DNA of 64,000 bases. Origin: DSWT01 sp035415725 (lineage in GTDB: Bacteria > Chloroflexota > Anaerolineae > B4-G1 > SLSP01). The notes under the pieces were generated by a model. It was not told the DNA's origin and made no database searches. It saw only the letters and a program-made list of their open reading frames with translations. Position numbers and translations under genes: made by a program. Shown piece by piece: positions 1 through 8,816 of this stretch. Location of the stretch: contig DAOOGN010000006.1 of the NCBI GenBank assembly GCA_035415725.1, forward strand, positions 1 to 64,000, written 5' to 3'. Each line of letters begins with the position of its first letter. Position 1 is the stretch's first letter.

Positions 1-6
1 TGTGCC

Positions 7-54
7 CTCCCCAAAGTCCCGTTCGCCACCTGGCAAGGGTGGCTGAATAGTTAC
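7..54. repeat. Dispersed intergenic repeat, copy A
   Basis: The bases contain CCACC, a short spacer and GGTGG (a small hairpin) followed by CTGAATAGTTAC. Near-identical copies lie at 48371-48420 and 52718-52766, and the tail recurs near 28171-28195. All copies are outside genes. No function is known to me; here it sits downstream of the last gene of the uptake operon. Confidence 0.8.
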
Positions 55-91
55 TGAAAAAGTTGCTACGTTCACCAGACTAAAAGTTTAC

Positions 92-526
92 TCACATCAT
101 AATATCCAGCACACGGCTGAAACGCTCGGCCAGTTCTTGCAGCACGGCAACGGCCATATCGGCATCCTCGCGGAGCAGACTGAGAAAATCCCAGCGCGTC
201 AGCACCAGACAGCACGTCGGGGCGGTAGCCACCACCGAGGCGGTGCGCAGCCGCTCGGTCAGTAATGCCATCTCGCCGAAGAAATTCCCGGCTTCCAGCG
301 GATGCAAAACGACCTGTGTCCCATCGGCGTGTTCGTGGATGATATTGACCTCGCCACTGACGATGATGAAGAAACCCTCGCCGCCTTTACCCTGAGTGAC
401 GATCTTCTCTCCCGCCGTGTAAGTACGCTCAACAAATCGCTTCTCTAACTGCTCGATTTGCCGCCGATTCAAGGTCCGAAACAAGGGCGTGCGTTGCAGT
501 ATAGCCAGCTTATCCTCGTCAATCAT
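92..526 (-). CDS. Stand-alone cyclic nucleotide-binding domain protein
   Basis: A 144-residue protein made almost entirely of one Crp/Fnr-type cNMP-binding beta-barrel. The phosphate-binding cassette is visible at about residues 83-98 (FGEMAL, then R94, T95, A96), including the conserved Glu and Arg, so ligand binding is plausible. A C-terminal helix is present but there is no helix-turn-helix, so it is not a DNA-binding Crp homologue. It is the last gene of the minus-strand uptake operon and starts one base after the stop of the ATPase gene, which implies co-transcription and perhaps translational coupling. It could act as a cytoplasmic nucleotide sensor or accessory regulator of the transporter; that role is inference. 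No signal peptide or membrane segment is seen. Confidence 0.85.
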   Translation of the reverse strand: MIDEDKLAILQRTPLFRTLNRRQIEQLEKRFVERTYTAGEKIVTQGKGGEGFFIIVSGEVNIIHEHADGTQVVLHPLEAGNFFGEMALLTERLRTASVVATAPTCCLVLTRWDFLSLLREDADMAVAVLQELAERFSRVLDIMM

Positions 527-527
527 G

Positions 528-1577
528 TCATACCCCCTTGAGCGTCAATTCTTCGGCGCGATGACACGCCACAAAGTGATCCGGTTTGAGTTCGCGGAAT
601 TCCGGCGTCTCTTGTGAGCACTTGTCCACGGCATAGCGACAGCGCGGGTGGAAGTAGCAGCCCGGCGGTGGATTGGAAGGATCGGCGACGTCGCCCTGCA
701 TGATGATGCGCTCGGACTGGTAGCGTGGATCGGGCTTGGGCACGGCGGACATCAAGGCTTCGGTGTAGGGATGCAGCGGCTCGTTGTACAACGCATCAGA
801 ACTGGCCGTCTCGGCGATCTTGCCGACGTACATCACCGCAACACGGTCGGAGATGTGTTGCACCACGCTCAGGTCGTGCGCCACAAAAACATAGGAAAGG
901 TTGAAATCCGTCTGCAAATCCTGCAACAGGTTCAACGTCTGCGCCTGGATGGAGACATCCAGCGCCGAGACCGGCTCGTCACAGAAGACAATCTTGGGAT
1001 TCAGGGACAGGGCGCGCGCAATGCCGATGCGCTGCCGTTGTCCGCCGGAGAATTCATGCGGATAGCGGCGGATGTGTTCCTTACGCAGACCTACCCGCTC
1101 CAACAGCGTGATCACGGCTTCTTCCATTTCTGGACCGATCTTCAGGCCGTGAATCACCATGGGCTCCGAAACGATGTCGAAAATCGACATGCGCGGATTC
1201 AGCGAGTTGATAGGGTCCTGGAAGATCATCGAGACTTCACGACGGATGCGCTTCATCTGTTCTCTATCCAGGTCGAAGATATTGACCATCTCCGGCTGGC
1301 CGTCGGCAGAGAACAACGCCGTCTTGAAGTGCGCGGTACCGGCGGTGGGTTCGTAGAGGCGGATGATGGTGCGGCTGACGGTCGTTTTGCCGCACCCGCT
1401 TTCGCCCACCAGTCCCAGCGTCTCGCCCGCGCGGAGATAGAGGCTTACATCATCGACGGCCTTGACGTAACCGACGACTTTTTTCAACATACCTTTCTGG
1501 ATGGGGAAGTATTTTTTCATCCCTTTCACATCCAGGATGATATTATCGGCGTCTTGGATTGCTATTCTTTCCGCCAT
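528..1577 (-). CDS. Oligopeptide/dipeptide-type ABC transporter ATPase (DppF/OppF-like)
   Basis: The second ATPase of a Dpp/Opp-family importer, expected to power uptake from the cytoplasmic face as a heterodimer with the ATPase encoded just upstream. Walker A (GESGCGKTT), the signature FSGGQRQR and Walker B (IVFCDEPVSALD) are intact. The C-terminal oligopeptide-transporter domain contains CYFHPRC and further cysteines, as in family members. The ATG at 1577 is chosen because GGAGGGAG precedes it; an in-frame upstream start at 1616 would overlap the neighbouring gene and lacks a better ribosome site. At 349 residues it has normal length. Substrate cannot be read from the ATPase; neighbours suggest carbohydrate oligomers. 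Confidence 0.93.
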   Translation of the reverse strand: MAERIAIQDADNIILDVKGMKKYFPIQKGMLKKVVGYVKAVDDVSLYLRAGETLGLVGESGCGKTTVSRTIIRLYEPTAGTAHFKTALFSADGQPEMVNIFDLDREQMKRIRREVSMIFQDPINSLNPRMSIFDIVSEPMVIHGLKIGPEMEEAVITLLERVGLRKEHIRRYPHEFSGGQRQRIGIARALSLNPKIVFCDEPVSALDVSIQAQTLNLLQDLQTDFNLSYVFVAHDLSVVQHISDRVAVMYVGKIAETASSDALYNEPLHPYTEALMSAVPKPDPRYQSERIIMQGDVADPSNPPPGCYFHPRCRYAVDKCSQETPEFRELKPDHFVACHRAEELTLKGV

Positions 1578-1591
1578 ATTGACTCTCCCTC

Positions 1592-2665
1592 CTAAACACC
1601 CTCGTATAGCAGACAACGAACCCAGTGATTGGGTTCGATCTCGATCCAGTTAGGCGTCAGCACATCACATTTGCCCGGCACAAACGAGGGACAGCGCGGA
1701 TGGAAGACACAGCCGTTCGGCAGGTGGAAGGGATCAGGCACCATGCCTTTAATGGAGGCCAGGCGCTCGCCAGTACGTTTGCCCACTTTGGGGATGGATT
1801 GCAGCAGGGCACGGGTGTAGGGGTGCTTGGGATCGTAGAAAACCCGCACGGTGTCAGATTTTTCGACTTGCTTGCCCATATACATCACGACGATTTCCTT
1901 CGCCATCTCCGCCACCACGCCCAGGTTATGGGTGATGAACATAATCGACATTTCCATAGTGTCTTGCAGTTCGCGCATCAGGTCGAGAATCTGCGCTTCG
2001 ATGGACACATCCAGCGCCGTCGTGGGTTCATCGGCGATCAGCATAAACGGTTGGCAGGAGAGGGCGATGGCAATCATCACGCGCTGGCGTTGTCCGCCGG
2101 AGAGTTGATGGGGATAGGCATCCACGCGCTCGTGAGGCTTGGGAATGCCTACCTTTTGTAGCATTTCGATGGAGATTTCGCGGGCTTCTTGTTTGGTCAC
2201 CGGGCGGTACTGCATCATCTGTTGGGTCATCTGCTCCCCCACCGTTTTGGGAATCAGCCGGTGCAGTTTCAGGGCTTCGCCGATGTGGGTGCCGGTGGTA
2301 TAGACCGGGGTCAGGGAACTCATCGGCTCCTGGAAGATCATCGCAAACTCGCCTCCTCGGATCGTGCGGATTGTGTCACCGTCAGGATCGAGGTTGGTGA
2401 TATTGACGACCTCGGTGGGCTTGTGTGGATTGTATTTATCCCGGCGGTAGTAGATAATCTCCCCGCCGGTAATTTTGCCGGGCTTGGGCACCATCTGCAT
2501 CACCGCTTTGGCCGTGATGGACTTGCCGCAGCCGCTTTCCCCGATCACGCCCAATGTCTCACCCCGGTTGATGGTCAGGGTGAAGCCATCGACACCGCGG
2601 ATAATGCCATCGCGGACTTCGAATTCGACGTGTAAATCTTTGATTTCGACTAAAGGCTCGGCCAT
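1592..2665 (-). CDS. Oligopeptide/dipeptide-type ABC transporter ATPase (DppD/OppD-like)
   Basis: A 357-residue ATPase, partner of the DppF-like protein. Walker A (GESGCGKS), the signature LSGGQRQRV and Walker B (LIADEPTTALD) are present, and the C-terminal oligopeptide-transporter domain carries CVFHPRC and a downstream cysteine. An insert of roughly 50 residues lies between the Q-loop and the signature (around the stretch with two QMM motifs); it is charged and may contact the permease. The start ATG has AAGGAGG seven bases upstream. It lies 12 bases after the permease gene and 14 bases before the DppF-like gene, in a typical permease-permease-ATPase-ATPase order. Confidence 0.93.
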   Translation of the reverse strand: MAEPLVEIKDLHVEFEVRDGIIRGVDGFTLTINRGETLGVIGESGCGKSITAKAVMQMVPKPGKITGGEIIYYRRDKYNPHKPTEVVNITNLDPDGDTIRTIRGGEFAMIFQEPMSSLTPVYTTGTHIGEALKLHRLIPKTVGEQMTQQMMQYRPVTKQEAREISIEMLQKVGIPKPHERVDAYPHQLSGGQRQRVMIAIALSCQPFMLIADEPTTALDVSIEAQILDLMRELQDTMEMSIMFITHNLGVVAEMAKEIVVMYMGKQVEKSDTVRVFYDPKHPYTRALLQSIPKVGKRTGERLASIKGMVPDPFHLPNGCVFHPRCPSFVPGKCDVLTPNWIEIEPNHWVRCLLYEGV

Positions 2666-2677
2666 GGCATCCTCCTT

Positions 2678-3826
2678 TTACCGTCCGCCGTAGGGGTCCA
2701 GCGCGTCGCGCAGACCATCCCCAAGCATGTTGAATCCCAGCACGGCCAGGATGATAAATGGCACCGGGAACAGCATCCAGGGTGCAAAGCGGATGATCCG
2801 CACAGCGCTGACTTCCTGGAGCAGCACGCCCCAACTGGTCAGCGGCGGGCGCAATCCCAGCCCCAACCAACTCAAAGCTGTTTCCGAGAGGATCATACCG
2901 GGGATCATCAGGGTGGCGATGACGATGACGTGGCTCATCGTGCCCGGGAGCAAATGGCGGAATATGATGCGTTTATCACTGGCGCCGGCGCTCTGCGCAG
3001 CCAACACGTATTCACGTTCGCGTAAGGAGAGAATCAAACTGCGTACCTGACGGGCCAATCCGCCCCAGCGGATGAAGACGAGAATCAGCGTCAGCATAAA
3101 GTAGACGAGAATGGGCGACCAATCCACGGGAATGGCCGCCGCCAGCGCCATGAAGAGTGGGATATCGGGGAAAGCGCCGACGAACTCGGTCAACCGTTGT
3201 ACGATGATGTCGGTCATACCGCCGTAGTAGCCGGAGATAGCCCCCAGCACCATGCCCAATATCAAAGTGCAGAACTGGCCGATCAAGCCGAGAAGCAATG
3301 ATAATCGGCCTCCATACAAGATGCGCGAGAAGAGGTCACGCCCCAGGCGATCGGTGCCAAAGATGAAGACTGTGCCGTCGGGGTACTTACGGGTGTTCAC
3401 ACCGAAGAAATGAATGTCCATAGGAATCAAGCCGAGGAGCTTGTAAGGCTGCCCTTTGACAAAGAGTGAAAGAGGATAAATCCGCTCTTTATTGACCACC
3501 CATGTCCGTGTACGCTGGACCAGGTCAAGCTCCTGGTCCAGTCCATAAACAGCCGGGCGCAGGCTGAAGTTGCCAGCAGGATTTTTGAAAACCAACGGTT
3601 GGGGGCGCGCTTCCAGGTAATCCGATTGGTAATCAAGGCGATAGGGAGAGAAAAACTCGGCGAACACGCCACAGACAGTGTAAAAGAGGATGATGATAAT
3701 CGCGCCGACAATGGCCAACTTGTTTTTCTTGAACTTCCACCACACCAGACTCCAGTACGCCTGACTGAGTTGCTGCTGTTTACCTGTGGCGACTGACTCG
3801 CTCTCGACAACTTGCGACTCTTCCAT
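2678..3826 (-). CDS. ABC transporter permease (DppC/OppC-like)
   Basis: An inner-membrane permease with an N-terminal segment typical of OppC (one helix near residues 35-60, then a long extracytoplasmic stretch of about 110 residues) and a C-terminal five-helix transport domain. The ATPase-coupling EAA loop is visible as EYVLAAQSAGASDKR followed by HLLPG. At about 382 residues it is longer than enteric OppC (about 300) because of the extended periplasmic insert, which may contact the large binding protein. The ATG at 3826 is preferred over the adjacent GTG at 3829 because it is better spaced from AGGAGG. It lies 12 bases after the DppB-like gene. Confidence 0.92.
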   Translation of the reverse strand: MEESQVVESESVATGKQQQLSQAYWSLVWWKFKKNKLAIVGAIIIILFYTVCGVFAEFFSPYRLDYQSDYLEARPQPLVFKNPAGNFSLRPAVYGLDQELDLVQRTRTWVVNKERIYPLSLFVKGQPYKLLGLIPMDIHFFGVNTRKYPDGTVFIFGTDRLGRDLFSRILYGGRLSLLLGLIGQFCTLILGMVLGAISGYYGGMTDIIVQRLTEFVGAFPDIPLFMALAAAIPVDWSPILVYFMLTLILVFIRWGGLARQVRSLILSLREREYVLAAQSAGASDKRIIFRHLLPGTMSHVIVIATLMIPGMILSETALSWLGLGLRPPLTSWGVLLQEVSAVRIIRFAPWMLFPVPFIILAVLGFNMLGDGLRDALDPYGGR

Positions 3827-3838
3827 CACTCATCCTCC

Positions 3839-4825
3839 TTATTCCAACCGGATGCGCGGGTCTAGCGCAGCCAGGGCGAGATCGCCGATCAACGAGCCGA
3901 CCATGGTCATCAAAACAATGAACACCAGCACCGTCCCGGCCAGATACATATCCTGGGAGACAAGCGCACGCACAAAGAGCGGCCCTACCGTAGGTAAGTT
4001 GAGCACCGTCGCCACCAGCGCATCGCCGGCTACGATGCTCGGCAGTGCCTCCGTCGTCAGGATGACGACCAGGGGATTGATGGCCACGCGCACGGCGTGT
4101 TTCCAGGTCACTTTACTGCCTTTCAGTCCCCGGGCGCGCGCGGCCTCGACAAAGGGCTGCCCCAACGTCTCCAGCAGGTTGCCGCGCATGATCCGCACCA
4201 GACTTGCGGTGCCGGTCACACTGCTGATCAACGCCGGGATCCACAGGTGTTTGAGCAGATCCACGACCTTGCCCCAGCTCCACGGCGCATCGGTGAACTC
4301 GCGTGAGAAAAGCCCGCCGACTTCCACTTTCAACACCATCATCGCAAAGAACAACACCAGTAGCGCTAACAGAAACCCCGGCATCCCCAGTCCCAGGAAA
4401 CTCAGCGTGGTCACGATCTGGTCGCCCAGGGAATACTGGTGGGTAGCCGAGTAGACCCCGATAGGAATCGCCAGACACCATACAATGGCGATGCTGGCAA
4501 GCGCCAACACCGCCGACATCAGGGCGCGCTGCCCGATAATTTCCTTGACCGGCCGTTCAAATTCAAACGATTCGCCGAAGTCTCCTTGGACAAAGTGGGT
4601 AATCCAGTTCCAGTATCGCACCAACACCGGTTGGTCGAGTTTGTAACGCGCACGATAATCCGCGATACGCTGCTGGGCGCTGAGGTCGCCGCGCGCCTGC
4701 AACTGCTGTAACTTCACGGTGAGATAATCGCCAGGGGGTAGTTCAATAATAAGGAAGGCGACGAAGGAGACCAGAATGATCATAATCCCCATGTAAAGTA
4801 TCCGCCTCGCAATATACGATAGCAT
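3839..4825 (-). CDS. ABC transporter permease (DppB/OppB-like)
   Basis: An inner-membrane permease of about 328 residues with the N-terminal helix and TYK-type domain of the DppB family (MLSYIARRIL start) and about six helices. The EAA coupling loop is seen as FVEAARARGLKGSKV. The ATG at 4825 is chosen because GGGAGGAG stands just upstream; the in-frame GTG at 4840 would sit inside that ribosome site. It heterodimerises with the DppC-like permease encoded 12 bases downstream. A 68-base gap containing inverted repeat sequence separates it from the binding-protein gene, which often carries the highest expression. Confidence 0.92.
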   Translation of the reverse strand: MLSYIARRILYMGIMIILVSFVAFLIIELPPGDYLTVKLQQLQARGDLSAQQRIADYRARYKLDQPVLVRYWNWITHFVQGDFGESFEFERPVKEIIGQRALMSAVLALASIAIVWCLAIPIGVYSATHQYSLGDQIVTTLSFLGLGMPGFLLALLVLFFAMMVLKVEVGGLFSREFTDAPWSWGKVVDLLKHLWIPALISSVTGTASLVRIMRGNLLETLGQPFVEAARARGLKGSKVTWKHAVRVAINPLVVILTTEALPSIVAGDALVATVLNLPTVGPLFVRALVSQDMYLAGTVLVFIVLMTMVGSLIGDLALAALDPRIRLE

Positions 4826-4893
4826 TGTCACTCCTCCCACTTATAAAACATAGCGGGTGGGGAAGGTTTCCCCACCCGCTAGCGCAAACCTGA

Positions 4894-6912
4894 TTACTTG
4901 TCCATCCAGTACTGCTCAGGATGGGTGTTGCCGGGGGTGCCGGGTGCCCACGGGCCAAGCACGCCGTACTCCAGGACGTTCTTGAAGTAGTTCTTGCAGA
5001 CCACCGGCTGCGGCTGATCGCCCGTCGCGCCGATGATGAAGGGGCCTTTGTCAATGTAGATGCGCACGGCTTCCCAGACAATCTCGTTGCGTTTCTCCTC
5101 GCTGGGTTCTTGCAAACCCTTGCGGTAAAGCTCTTGCAGGAGAGCCGCCGGACTGCCAGGCTCGGGCGCCCACCCTTGCTCGCCGCCGGTCTTGTAGTAT
5201 TGACCTTCCATCGGGAAGGCGCGTGTTCCTTCACCGACGCCGCGTACCGGGAAGATCCAGTCGGGATAGGTCCACAGGTCCAGCTCGGAGGCGTGGGTGG
5301 TGGCCAGCATAAACAGACCGTTGTCGCGATTGATGCCGCCGTCAGGTGTCCCAATAGCATTGTCGATCAGGACCTTAACGCCCACGTCCTCAAGATTCTT
5401 CTTGTAGACCTCGACGAAGTTCGTATTGATTTTTGGATCGCTCCAGTCGTTCAGTTGAAGGATGAGTGTGAAGGGTTTGCCGCTGGGCAGGTCGCGGATG
5501 CCATCGCCGTCCGCATCTTTGAAACCGGCCTTGTCGAAGGCTTCTTTGGCCTTGTCGGGGCTGTATTCCGCGTAGGCTTCGGCCCACTCCTTGAAGACCT
5601 TTTGGCCTTCTTCACTGACGAAGTGCGGCGACTGCGGGCTGATGGTAAAGTTCTTGGCCTCGCCGATGCCGCCCCAGACCACGTCCAGGACGCGCTGGCG
5701 ATCCATCGCGTAGGAGAGGCCGACGAGGAAGTCATGGTTCCGCAACAGTTGGCGGATTTCCTTGTCCTCTTCACTCTCTTTCGCCGGATCATACTCCATG
5801 GCCGTATGATAGTCCTGGTTTACGATGATGCCGGGCCACGCGCCGGCACCGTTCATCCAGCCGGGTACCAGGCGGAAGTCACCCGCCTCGGCGTTCTCTT
5901 GCAGGAAGGGGATGTCCATCGGGCTGCCGTTATAGCGGAAGTTGCAGTCGTACCGTCCCTGGGCAATCTGCAACAAACGCACTTCGCTGTCTTCTACCAG
6001 CTCTACGCGGATGTAATCAATGTAGGGCAGTTGGTTGCCTTCGGCGTCCACTTTCCAGTAGTAGGGGTTGCGCTCCAGCAGGCGGTACTCGCCGGCTTTG
6101 TATTCCTTCAGACACCACGCCATGAGGCAAGGATAACCGGGGGTGTTAAACCAGCGATCCATCAGGTCGAGTTCAGTGTAACCTTCCTCGCCCTTCTTGC
6201 CCTCGTAGTTGGGGTGGTACTTCTTGAGGAAATGCGCCGGCTTCATCAGGGGTTCCCATTCCCAGAAGCCCTGCGCCAGGACGTAAGGCATGATATACTG
6301 TGCTTTGTCGAAATGCAGTACCCAGGTATAGTCATCGGGGAACTCCATGGTGATGGGGGTGCCATCGCTGTTGCGTCCCCACCAGGGGACCGACACCGAC
6401 TTATAGTCTTCGTTCAGGGCGAGGTCTTCCCACCAGAACTTCAGGTCGGCGGTGGTGAAAGGCACGCCGTCAGACCACTTGATGCCCCGGCGGAATTTGA
6501 AGGTGATGGTCTTGCCGTCGTCGCTCCACGTGGGCATCTCGATCAACAGTCCCGGTTCGTAACCGGTGAGGTCGGCCTTCCAGCGGACAGGTGGATCGTA
6601 CAATTCCATCCTGATGTTGCCGGCGTCTTCGTACCAGGTCACGTCATTCCATGTGCCGCCGTACTTACCGATGGAATCGACCACTGGAACGACCATAACA
6701 TCCAGAGGCAGGCGTTCCTCCACCGGGGGCAGGTCCATGCTATCCAACATGGGAGCCTGTTTATATTTGGACGCCGCCGGTTCCGGAGTTGCGGGAATCG
6801 CTGTGGCCGCCGGGGCCGAGGTTGTTGGCGCAGCCGTCGGCGTGCCGCAAGATGTGACCAACAACGTCGCCACCATTAACACACTCAACAGTAGAAACAG
6901 TCGCTTCTTCAT
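4894..6912 (-). CDS. ABC transporter family 5 substrate-binding lipoprotein
   Basis: A 672-residue extracytoplasmic solute-binding protein of the family 5 (Dpp/Opp) type. The N-terminus is a lipoprotein signal: KKR, a hydrophobic run, then the lipobox VTSC with the acylated Cys at about residue 22, followed by an Ala/Thr/Pro-rich linker to about residue 48. The motif GKTITFKFRRGIKWSDG is the usual family 5 signature, and NDWSDP and FKDADGDGIRDL match later family segments. The long form, with EERLPLDV and GKYGGTW near the start, resembles relatives tied to carbohydrate rather than peptide uptake; the sugar-type regulator next door agrees, but the substrate remains inference. AAGGAGG precedes the ATG. 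Confidence 0.92.
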   Translation of the reverse strand: MKKRLFLLLSVLMVATLLVTSCGTPTAAPTTSAPAATAIPATPEPAASKYKQAPMLDSMDLPPVEERLPLDVMVVPVVDSIGKYGGTWNDVTWYEDAGNIRMELYDPPVRWKADLTGYEPGLLIEMPTWSDDGKTITFKFRRGIKWSDGVPFTTADLKFWWEDLALNEDYKSVSVPWWGRNSDGTPITMEFPDDYTWVLHFDKAQYIMPYVLAQGFWEWEPLMKPAHFLKKYHPNYEGKKGEEGYTELDLMDRWFNTPGYPCLMAWCLKEYKAGEYRLLERNPYYWKVDAEGNQLPYIDYIRVELVEDSEVRLLQIAQGRYDCNFRYNGSPMDIPFLQENAEAGDFRLVPGWMNGAGAWPGIIVNQDYHTAMEYDPAKESEEDKEIRQLLRNHDFLVGLSYAMDRQRVLDVVWGGIGEAKNFTISPQSPHFVSEEGQKVFKEWAEAYAEYSPDKAKEAFDKAGFKDADGDGIRDLPSGKPFTLILQLNDWSDPKINTNFVEVYKKNLEDVGVKVLIDNAIGTPDGGINRDNGLFMLATTHASELDLWTYPDWIFPVRGVGEGTRAFPMEGQYYKTGGEQGWAPEPGSPAALLQELYRKGLQEPSEEKRNEIVWEAVRIYIDKGPFIIGATGDQPQPVVCKNYFKNVLEYGVLGPWAPGTPGNTHPEQYWMDK

Positions 6913-6945
6913 TTGAAAACCTCCTTCGAGTTTACTGAGTAAAAT

Positions 6946-6963
6946 GTGAAAACGGTTTTTTCA
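6946..6963. promoter_or_regulatory. LacI-like palindromic operator candidate
   Basis: An imperfect 18-base palindrome, GTGAAAACGGTTTTTTCA, with a central CG and A/T arms, the general form of LacI-family operators. It lies 34 bases upstream of the binding-protein start, in its untranslated leader. No LacI-family gene is present in the window, so the binding factor is unknown. Confidence 0.35.
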
Positions 6964-6998
6964 TCAACTTAACAGATATAGGTATGTTGCACCTCCTT

Positions 6999-7040
6999 AA
7001 AAGTATAAAAAAAGTATAAAACATGCCAGATGCACGTAAA
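6999..7040 (-). promoter_or_regulatory. Promoter candidate for the uptake operon
   Basis: On the minus strand TTTACG is followed after 16 bases by TATACT, and TTTATACTTTT is repeated directly afterwards. It would start transcription about 85 bases upstream of the binding-protein ATG. The 200-base gap between the regulator and binding-protein genes holds only this, an orphan AAGGAGG and the operator-like palindrome. Confidence 0.45.
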
Positions 7041-7108
7041 AACTATCCTCTTCTATCAGCAGATTAAGCCAATAGACGTTATCATCCACGCCAAAAGTCC
7101 GCTTATAT

Positions 7109-8608
7109 TCACAGTAACAGGGCCAAGGCTTGCTGGGTGCGCTTGATGGTCGTCTCTATAGGCGCATCTTCCCAGAGAATTTTCTGTAGCATATCCTGCA
7201 AAAATAACGATGCCTGTAAATAATTGCTCAGAAATGGGCGCGGGCGTGCCAGCTCAAGGAAGGGAATGATCCGTTGAAGCCACGGATGCTCACTGCTACT
7301 CAGACTAGCATTGACGACGCGATGAGGCGCGATTTGCAGATGCTCTTCGCAGTATGCCTTCAGCGCTTCAGGTGTGGAGACCTGTTTGAGAATCTCAGCA
7401 CACAATTCACCCTCCGGCGATTGTTGTAAGATCGCCCACGTCGTGCCTCCTAATGACATCGCTTGGGGGGCGGTTGTCGTTGGTCGCGGCGCCGGTACAA
7501 ATCCCAGGTGCGCGATGGCATCTTCTTCCTCCGCCCACTCGGACTCGTCCTGGATGCGCGGCCACTCGTAGGTGCCTCCCAGCGTCATGGGGACGATTCC
7601 TCTGGCCAGACGATCGGTGAAATCCCACCAGTAAAAATCGACCACGTTGGGCGGCAGACAATGGCGTCGCTGCACCGTAATCTGCTGTAGAAAACACAGC
7701 GTTTCCTTAATGGGCGGGGCGTCCAACTGGAGCGTATCCCCGTTATTGGCCGTCAGGACGCCGGCGGTCCAAAAGAACGGGATCAGCAAATTGATGAGCG
7801 CTTCACCGGCGGCGGCGCCGACCGGGAAAACGACGGCATATTGATTGTGATATCGCTGTTGAACATCCGGTAGTGCAAAATGGTCTATGATGGCTAACCA
7901 GTTATCCCAAGTTTCCGGCGGCGCGATGCCTTCAGTCTCGAACCAGTCTTTCCGATACCACAACCCTGACACATCTGCCTGCACCGGCACGCCGTAAAGT
8001 TGGCCGTCCACCGTATTGTTGAGCGCCACCGGTGCTTCCAGGTTCGCGGCCAGTTCATGCGCCCACTGCCTGTCCAACTTATCCAGGGGGGCAATGTAAC
8101 CGGAACGGGCATAGTCGGGGACCCACACATAGTCCATGGGCACGATGTCTGGAGCTTCGCCTTGAGCGACCATCCGCCGTAACTGGCGGTGAAAGTCATC
8201 ACGGGAACACATCGTCACCTTCAATTTAACTTCCTGATCGGGGTGATGTATGTTCCAGGTATGAACGGCGTTTCCCATGGAACCCAGCCAGAACACGTCA
8301 TAGTGGGTTAGGACGTGGATCTCGGTTTGCTGTTCCAGACGTTTGGACGTGTTGTGGGCGACAAAGGTGCCTTGTCCGGCGCGGCGGTACAGATAGCCTT
8401 CATGGGCTAATTCGGTGAGAGCCTGGCGGACAGGGGCACGGCTGACATTGTACTGACTGCACAACTCTATCTCGGTGGGCAGGCGGTCGCCAGGCCGCAA
8501 GATATTGGCTTCCATTTGCTGCTTAAAATGGAGTTTGAGTTGATAATAGATAGGAATGGGAGAATCTCGATCCACCATTGCGGCCTGACTCTTTGTTATG
8601 AAAGGCAC
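7109..8608 (-). CDS. GntR-type DNA-binding domain fused to a family 1 solute-binding-like domain
   Basis: A 499-residue chimera. Residues about 15-88 form a GntR winged helix (IYYQLKLHFKQQM, then PGDRLPTEIELCSQYNVSRAPVRQAL and a GYLYRRAGQGTFV wing). From about residue 95 to the end it resembles an extracellular sugar-binding protein of ABC transporter family 1 (DIVPMDYVWVPDYARSGYIAPLD, LYGVPVQADVSGLWYRKD, PETWDNW), but it has no signal peptide, so it should be cytoplasmic and use the domain as an effector sensor. It lies upstream of the importer operon on the same strand and probably regulates it. GTG at 8608 is the longest start; ATG at 8578 is also possible, and neither has a strong ribosome site. 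Confidence 0.85.
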   Translation of the reverse strand: MPFITKSQAAMVDRDSPIPIYYQLKLHFKQQMEANILRPGDRLPTEIELCSQYNVSRAPVRQALTELAHEGYLYRRAGQGTFVAHNTSKRLEQQTEIHVLTHYDVFWLGSMGNAVHTWNIHHPDQEVKLKVTMCSRDDFHRQLRRMVAQGEAPDIVPMDYVWVPDYARSGYIAPLDKLDRQWAHELAANLEAPVALNNTVDGQLYGVPVQADVSGLWYRKDWFETEGIAPPETWDNWLAIIDHFALPDVQQRYHNQYAVVFPVGAAAGEALINLLIPFFWTAGVLTANNGDTLQLDAPPIKETLCFLQQITVQRRHCLPPNVVDFYWWDFTDRLARGIVPMTLGGTYEWPRIQDESEWAEEEDAIAHLGFVPAPRPTTTAPQAMSLGGTTWAILQQSPEGELCAEILKQVSTPEALKAYCEEHLQIAPHRVVNASLSSSEHPWLQRIIPFLELARPRPFLSNYLQASLFLQDMLQKILWEDAPIETTIKRTQQALALLL

Positions 8609-8620
8609 TTTGGTATTTCT

Positions 8621-8656
8621 TTATAACATTATAACACTGCATTGGTAATTTGTCAA
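8621..8656 (-). promoter_or_regulatory. Consensus sigma70 promoter with overlapping palindrome
   Basis: On the minus strand TTGACA (8651-8656) is separated by exactly 17 bases from TATAAT (8628-8633), a perfect consensus match. The palindrome TTATAATGTTATAA (8621-8634) overlaps the -10 box and start point, the classical position for repression, and is a good candidate for autoregulation by the GntR chimera encoded immediately downstream. Confidence 0.75.
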
Positions 8657-8816
8657 TAGTTTTGCCCGGATTAATTATGGCCTGTTCTTCACCATCACTA
8701 CCCTGAACACGCTCACGGTGCTACCCGAACATGTCAAGGCGTGACCCCTTGAATCTTCGCTGTTTTACGCTACTATAAAGGTATCTCTGGTCAACGCGAG
8801 CCTCAGGAGGTACACG

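Noticed and set aside
4921..6879. 652-codon open frame on the plus strand
   Set aside because: It is exactly antisense to the binding-protein gene, which has lipobox, family motifs and ribosome site; the antisense product has no recognisable motif.
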